DNA from: G963422745 sp963422745
GTDB taxonomy: Bacteria > Actinomycetota > Acidimicrobiia > Acidimicrobiales > Aldehydirespiratoraceae
Length of the DNA stretch: 64,000 nucleotides
NCBI GenBank assembly: GCA_963422745.1
Contig: OY730477.1
Span: 1,240,001 to 1,304,000, forward strand
Direction: 5' to 3'
The notes beneath the pieces were generated by a model. It was not told the DNA's origin. It searched no databases and worked only from the letters and a program-made list of their open reading frames with translations. Positions 59,974 through 64,000 of this stretch are shown one piece after another. Within the stretch, counting starts at the first letter, position 1, and each line of letters begins with the position of its first letter. Made by a program: the position numbers and the translations under genes.

Positions 59974-60058
59974 CCGGCGAGCTGAAACGGCTCCGCGGGG
60001 TCCCCGGCAGGTGCATCGTAAATTGGCGTTCAGCACAACAAGGATGGATCATCAAGAC

Positions 60059-61621
60059 ATGACCGACACCGATCCGTTGGGAGTTTGGAGGATCGCCGAG
60101 GCAGATCCCGACCACCTCGCCGTCGTCGACCCCGAACATCAACAGATGAGCTACGGTGAGCTTGCGGCGCTCACCAACCGCATCGCCAACGGATTGCGCG
60201 ACGCTGGACTTGGTGTCGGTGATCAGGTCACGACCCTTCTGCCGAACGGTTTCGAGCAGTTGGCTGTCTGTCTGGCCGCTTTCGGGTCCGGGTTCTATGT
60301 CACACCAATCAACTGGCATCTCATCGGGCCTGAGATCCTCTACATCGTCAACGACTCCGATACGAAAGCCCTAATCGTTGATGGACGATTCGCCGATGAG
60401 TCGGTGCGTGTTATCGACGACTGCGCAACCCCCGAATCGAACCGGTTTGCCATCGGAGATGTGGGAGGGTTCCGTCCGTTCGCAGACCTGATAGACGGCC
60501 AGTCTGCGCAGCGGCCCGAAGAACTGGCCACCGGTTCGTTCATGTTCTACACGTCGGGAACCACAGGGCGTCCAAAAGGGGTACGTCGACCACTCGACCC
60601 GCGCCACCCCGATGAAGCGGCGGCGGCCTCCGGCGGGCTGTTCGCGTTGTTCGGAACGCGGCCGCACGACGGCAATGTGCAGCTCACGCAGGCTCCGCTG
60701 TACCACACGGCCGTCAACAATTGGACGACGATGTCGCTGCACATGGGTCACCCCGTCGTGCTTATGGATCGCTGGACACCACAGGGCGCGCTCGAACGAA
60801 TCGAGAGGTATCGGGTTACCACCTCACACATGGTTCCCACGATGTTCAGTCGCCTGCTTCAGCTCCCCACCGAAGTCCGTCTCGGATACGACGTGAGTTC
60901 TCTGCGGCGAATGGTTCACGCTGCCGCCCCGTGTCCCGTGGAGACCAAACGCCAGATGATCGAGTGGTGGGGTGATGCCATCTGGGAGTACTACGCAGCC
61001 ACCGAAGGGGGAGGTACCTACGTAGGCCCAACCGATTGGCTGCGAAAGCCCGGCACGGTGGGTAAACCCTGGCCCTTCTCGGAGGTCATCGTTGTGGACA
61101 ACGACGGCAACAAGGTTGGCCCGCTGCAAAGCGGTACTGTCTACATGAAAATGGGCACAGGGCCGCAGTTTGAGTACAAAGACGATGAAGCGAAAACCCG
61201 AAAGTCTCGGCTGCGCGATTTCTTCACGGTGGGCGACATCGGCTACCTCGACCAAGACGGATTTCTGTTTCTCCAAGACCGTGCCGGCGAGATGATCATC
61301 GTGGGCGGGGTCAATATCTATCCCGCGGAGATCGAGGGAGCGATGACCCAGCACCCGGCGGTGGGTGACGTGGCCGTGTTCGGCGTGCCCGATCCCGACT
61401 TGGGTGAGCAAATCAAAGCCGTCGTTGAGCTTCGCGAGGCTTGGGAGCCAACCGAGTCCACCACCGTGACGATTCTCGAATGGCTAAAGGAGCGGATCGC
61501 ACGCCAAAAATTGCCCCGTTCGATCGACTACACCACCGAGATGCCTCGGGATCCGAACGGCAAGCTCTACCGCAGACGGCTTCGCGACCGTTACTGGGAG
61601 GGACACGACACATCCATCTGA
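60059..61621 (+). CDS. Acyl-CoA ligase (AMP-forming, FadD-like)
   Basis: 520 residues from the ATG at 60059; the ATG at 60044 is also possible, and open frame further out overlaps the hydratase gene and is not used. Motifs are FYTSGTTGRPKGVRRPLD, WEYYAATEGGGTYVG (A5), FTVGDIGYLDQDGFLFL and DRAGEMIIVGGVNIYPAEIE, with the end lysine in DPNGKLYRRRLRDRYW. It resembles actinobacterial long-chain and sterol side-chain FadD ligases. It is divergent from the broken hydratase gene and followed 10 bp later by the PLP enzyme gene. Confidence 0.93.
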   Translation: MTDTDPLGVWRIAEADPDHLAVVDPEHQQMSYGELAALTNRIANGLRDAGLGVGDQVTTLLPNGFEQLAVCLAAFGSGFYVTPINWHLIGPEILYIVNDSDTKALIVDGRFADESVRVIDDCATPESNRFAIGDVGGFRPFADLIDGQSAQRPEELATGSFMFYTSGTTGRPKGVRRPLDPRHPDEAAAASGGLFALFGTRPHDGNVQLTQAPLYHTAVNNWTTMSLHMGHPVVLMDRWTPQGALERIERYRVTTSHMVPTMFSRLLQLPTEVRLGYDVSSLRRMVHAAAPCPVETKRQMIEWWGDAIWEYYAATEGGGTYVGPTDWLRKPGTVGKPWPFSEVIVVDNDGNKVGPLQSGTVYMKMGTGPQFEYKDDEAKTRKSRLRDFFTVGDIGYLDQDGFLFLQDRAGEMIIVGGVNIYPAEIEGAMTQHPAVGDVAVFGVPDPDLGEQIKAVVELREAWEPTESTTVTILEWLKERIARQKLPRSIDYTTEMPRDPNGKLYRRRLRDRYWEGHDTSI

Positions 61622-61631
61622 GCTAGTTCGC

Positions 61632-63287
61632 ATGACCCGCTCTGGGTTCTCAAACCTGTTCGATCCATCAGCACGTACAGCACCACTTGAGCAGTACCTG
61701 TATGCAAACACTGCCAGCAAGCGCGGCGGTATCTTGATGGCAATGAACAAACGAGAGATTGCAGCAGCTGAGGTGAACAGGGCCCACGGATCGCTTGGCC
61801 TCGCAACCAACATCGCCGATGCTGAGGTTCTTGATCGAACCGTGGCCCGGTTCCGCGAGCGAGGAATCGCCCTACCAACATTCGCTGAGTTGGCCGATCC
61901 GTCAACGATTCCGCTCAACCGCCTGGCACCGCTGGTTGGGCTTGACCGTGACGAACCCGATCCGCGCAACCTGTTTCGGGTGCACTGGTTCGGAGGGTTG
62001 GATGGTTCTGGCCCCAACGACGTACCCGACCACGTTGAACTGCCGACGAAGCTGACCGGTGTTGAGGCGCGCATCGTGATGTTGTTCGGCAATCGCTTCC
62101 CCATGATCCGGGCTCACAAGGTCCTAGCTGCCTATTCGTGTCTGGTACCACGACTCGTCACCGGCCGGTTCGATCCGACCATCCACCGCGCAGTGTGGCC
62201 GTCAACGGGGAACTACGCCCGTGGAGGAATCGCGATCTCAAGGATCATGGGTTGCCGTGGAGTCGCGGTACTACCCGAGGGCATGAGCAGGGGCCGCTTC
62301 GAATGGCTGGAACGGTGGACGCTTGACCCGACAACCGACATCATCCGCACACCCGGCACCGAGTCCAACGTCAAGGAGATCTACGACGCCTGCAATGAAC
62401 TGAACCGTGATCCCGAGATTGAGATCATCAACCAGTTCTCGGAGTTCTCCAACCACCTCGGTCACTACTCGGTCACAGGACCCGCCCTTGAGCGAGTATT
62501 CGAACACCACGCTGCGCGGCGAGCAAACACACGTCTGGCTGCCTTCGTCTCAGCTTCAGGCTCGGCCGGGACATTGGGAGCGGGTGATTACCTGAAGGAC
62601 CGGCACGGGTCACGCATCGTGGCGGTTGAGGCGCTGGAATGTCCGACCCTGCTGGAGAACGGCTTCGGCGATCACAACATCCAAGGCATCGGCGACAAGC
62701 ACGTGCCGCTAATCCACAATGTTGGCAACACAGACGACGTCGTAGCGGTGAGCGACCGCTCCACCGATGCTCTTGATGCACTGTTCAACACCCCGGCGGG
62801 AAAGACCCACCTCATCAACAGGGTTGGTTGCGATCCCGACTTGGTCAGTTCGCTACGGCATCTGGGTTACTCCTCAATCTGCAACGCTCTGGCCGCGATC
62901 AAGGTTGCCAAAGCCCATGGATTCGGCCGCAACGACCTATTGATCACGGTGGCCACCGACGGCAGCGAGCTCTACGACGCCGAGCGGGCCAGCTACCTGC
63001 GATCCCGGCATCCCGACGGATACGACGACGTGGCCGCGGCCACCGACTTCGGTAGGGAACTTGAGGCTGGCGATACCGCAGAGCACCTTGAACTCACCCA
63101 ACGGGAGCGACGCCGGATATTCAACCTTGCGTACTTTACCTGGGTCGAACAACAGGGAACGCTCTTTGATGACTTCTGCGCCCGCGCGCATCAGGAGTTC
63201 TGGACCGGGATGCGCCACTTCGTGAAGGACTGGGACGAGCTGATCATTGAGTTCAACGCTCGCACCGCAACCAGACGTGACGACTGA
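61632..63287 (+). CDS. PLP-dependent fold-type II enzyme (cysteine synthase-like), long form
   Basis: 551 residues from the ATG at 61632; an ATG at 61737 is possible and neither has a strong ribosome site. The PLP lysine is probably in MIRAHKVLAAY. The cofactor-loop asparagine is in AVWPSTGNYARGGIAISRIM and the phosphate loop in VSASGSAGTLGAGDYL. It is much longer than cysteine synthases (about 310), with extra N- and C-terminal helical parts such as ELTQRERRRIFNLAYFTWVE. I do not know a characterised member. A second fold-II enzyme follows 105 bp downstream, so the two may work together as a lyase or beta-replacement pair. Confidence 0.82.
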   Translation: MTRSGFSNLFDPSARTAPLEQYLYANTASKRGGILMAMNKREIAAAEVNRAHGSLGLATNIADAEVLDRTVARFRERGIALPTFAELADPSTIPLNRLAPLVGLDRDEPDPRNLFRVHWFGGLDGSGPNDVPDHVELPTKLTGVEARIVMLFGNRFPMIRAHKVLAAYSCLVPRLVTGRFDPTIHRAVWPSTGNYARGGIAISRIMGCRGVAVLPEGMSRGRFEWLERWTLDPTTDIIRTPGTESNVKEIYDACNELNRDPEIEIINQFSEFSNHLGHYSVTGPALERVFEHHAARRANTRLAAFVSASGSAGTLGAGDYLKDRHGSRIVAVEALECPTLLENGFGDHNIQGIGDKHVPLIHNVGNTDDVVAVSDRSTDALDALFNTPAGKTHLINRVGCDPDLVSSLRHLGYSSICNALAAIKVAKAHGFGRNDLLITVATDGSELYDAERASYLRSRHPDGYDDVAAATDFGRELEAGDTAEHLELTQRERRRIFNLAYFTWVEQQGTLFDDFCARAHQEFWTGMRHFVKDWDELIIEFNARTATRRDD

Positions 63288-63314
63288 GGCTGTGGCGGCA
63301 AACCGACGATCGGC

Positions 63315-63355
63315 GATCAGGGTCGCCGCGATCAGGCTCGCCGCGATCAGGCTCC
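63315..63355. repeat. 15-bp tandem repeat in the spacer between two PLP genes
   Basis: GATCAGG(G/C)TCGCCGC starts at 63315, 63330 and 63345, the last partial. It fills the middle of the 105-bp gap between the two PLP-enzyme genes and contains no gene. Confidence 0.9.
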
Positions 63356-63392
63356 GTGAGATCTTCATGACCCGAGACCGACCCGAGCCATA

Positions 63393-64000
63393 ATGACCGA
63401 ATCGACCTTTGAGCGATATGTCGACCGACTTGCTGCAGCCCGTTTCGTGGCATTCGGCAACCTCACCCGTGATGACCTGATCAACCACATACGCCGGATC
63501 GACTCCGCCGTGGCGGAAATCCAAGGGCATGGCTTTGAGCCGACCCCGTTTGAATCGCATCCGGAGCTCGCAACCGCTGTGGGTTTGGCCGAAGGAATGC
63601 AGCTGTGGGTCAAGGACGAAACGGAGAACGTGTCGGGAAGCCACAAGGCGCGCCATCTGTTCACCGCTGCGCTTGAGGAGTCGATCAATCCGTCCGGAGA
63701 TGGTCCCTTGGCTATCGCTAGCTGCGGTAACGCGGCTCTGGGAGCGGCGATCATCGCTGCGGCGGTTAGCCGTGAGCTTGAGGTGTACGTCCCGCAATGG
63801 GCGAACGATGCCGTCGTTGCCGAGATCGAGTCGCTCGGTGCGAGGGTGCTTCGTATTGACCGCCACCCCGACGTGCCGGGTGATCCAGCTCATCATGCCA
63901 TGGTTTGCGCGATTGACGCAGGTGCGACGCCGTTTTCGTGTCAGGGCACTGAAACCCCAGCCGCTATCGATGGTGGGCGCACTATCGCCTATGAGATGAT
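63393..64000 (+). CDS. PLP-dependent fold-type II enzyme (threonine dehydratase/synthase-like), cut by window edge
   Basis: The reading frame starts at the ATG at 63393 (MTESTFERYVDRLAAARFVA) and is still open at the window end after about 202 codons, so it is partial. Fold-II signatures are clear: LWVKDETENVSGSHKARHLF, with the Schiff-base lysine in GSHKARH, and the cofactor loop IASCGNAALGAAI. EVYVPQWANDAVVAEIESLG is the next family segment. It resembles threonine synthase/dehydratase and diaminopropionate lyase relatives. It is 105 bp after the longer fold-II gene on the same strand and probably in one operon. Confidence 0.85.
   Translation, partial: MTESTFERYVDRLAAARFVAFGNLTRDDLINHIRRIDSAVAEIQGHGFEPTPFESHPELATAVGLAEGMQLWVKDETENVSGSHKARHLFTAALEESINPSGDGPLAIASCGNAALGAAIIAAAVSRELEVYVPQWANDAVVAEIESLGARVLRIDRHPDVPGDPAHHAMVCAIDAGATPFSCQGTETPAAIDGGRTIAYEM

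Noticed and set aside
59651..60058. Extended N-terminus for the acyl-CoA ligase at 60059
   Set aside because: The extra 136 codons lie over the divergent enoyl-CoA hydratase gene, whose minus-strand protein sequence is convincing.

Overview
The window looks like part of an uncultured, free-living actinobacterial chromosome, most likely of Acidimicrobiia type (inference). By eye the GC content is in the high fifties. The gene stock is actinobacterial: LLM flavin/F420-type oxidoreductases, many cytochrome P450s with a small [3Fe-4S] ferredoxin, CoA-transferase, acyl-CoA dehydrogenases, acyl-CoA ligases, a DUF3039 protein, malate synthase G and an archaeal-type ATP-dependent DNA ligase. GTG starts and ATGA/GTGA overlaps are common. 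I see no rRNA, tRNA, insertion sequence, prophage or CRISPR array. Bases 1-84 hold no gene I can support.

Region 1 (85-15.8 kb, minus strand) is one long probable operon. In transcription order it holds a lipoprotein binding protein, a decayed livF, livH, a fused livM-livG, a GntR/FCD regulator, an acyl-CoA dehydrogenase with a repetitive N-terminus, a zinc alcohol dehydrogenase, a glutamine-synthetase-like ligase, P450, ferredoxin, P450, a TTC38-like TPR protein, a second acyl-CoA dehydrogenase and a CoA-transferase. It reads as uptake, gamma-glutamylation or ligation, P450 oxidation and CoA-dependent breakdown of one unknown small molecule. A GntR-type inverted repeat overlaps the probable promoter.

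Region 2 (15.8-24.7 kb) holds an SDR and then a plus-strand set behind a perfect 22-bp palindrome: acetoacetate-decarboxylase family protein, P450, class III extradiol dioxygenase and class I glutamine amidotransferase. A second glutamine-synthetase-like gene follows on the minus strand, then PuuD-like hydrolase, enoyl-CoA hydratase and LLM oxidoreductase on the plus strand. Glutamine-synthetase-like and amidotransferase genes beside oxygenases recall gamma-glutamylation routes for amines such as aniline, isopropylamine or putrescine.

Region 3 (24.8-45.2 kb) is mixed: a second binding protein, TetR, Ogt, class II aldolase, malate synthase G, TauD-like dioxygenase, PyrE, rhomboid protease, SDR, P450, EngB, LLM enzyme, epimerase, acyl-CoA ligase, nitrobindin-like protein and MFS transporter. 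Region 4 (45.3-54 kb) is maintenance: AlkD-like and AlkA-like repair, PAP2, a peptidoglycan-binding protein, DUF3039, DNA ligase, a kinase-like phosphotransferase, ABC-F and SurE. Region 5 (54.7-64 kb) holds an aminotransferase, two acyl-CoA ligases, a P450, a frameshifted enoyl-CoA hydratase and two PLP-dependent fold-II enzymes, the last cut by the window edge.

The most unusual signal is in the spacers. At least 13 gene borders carry tandem duplications whose period is nearly always 65-68 bp although the duplicated sequences are unrelated. Several copy a gene's 3' or 5' end outward. This looks like a recurrent, length-fixed duplication process.
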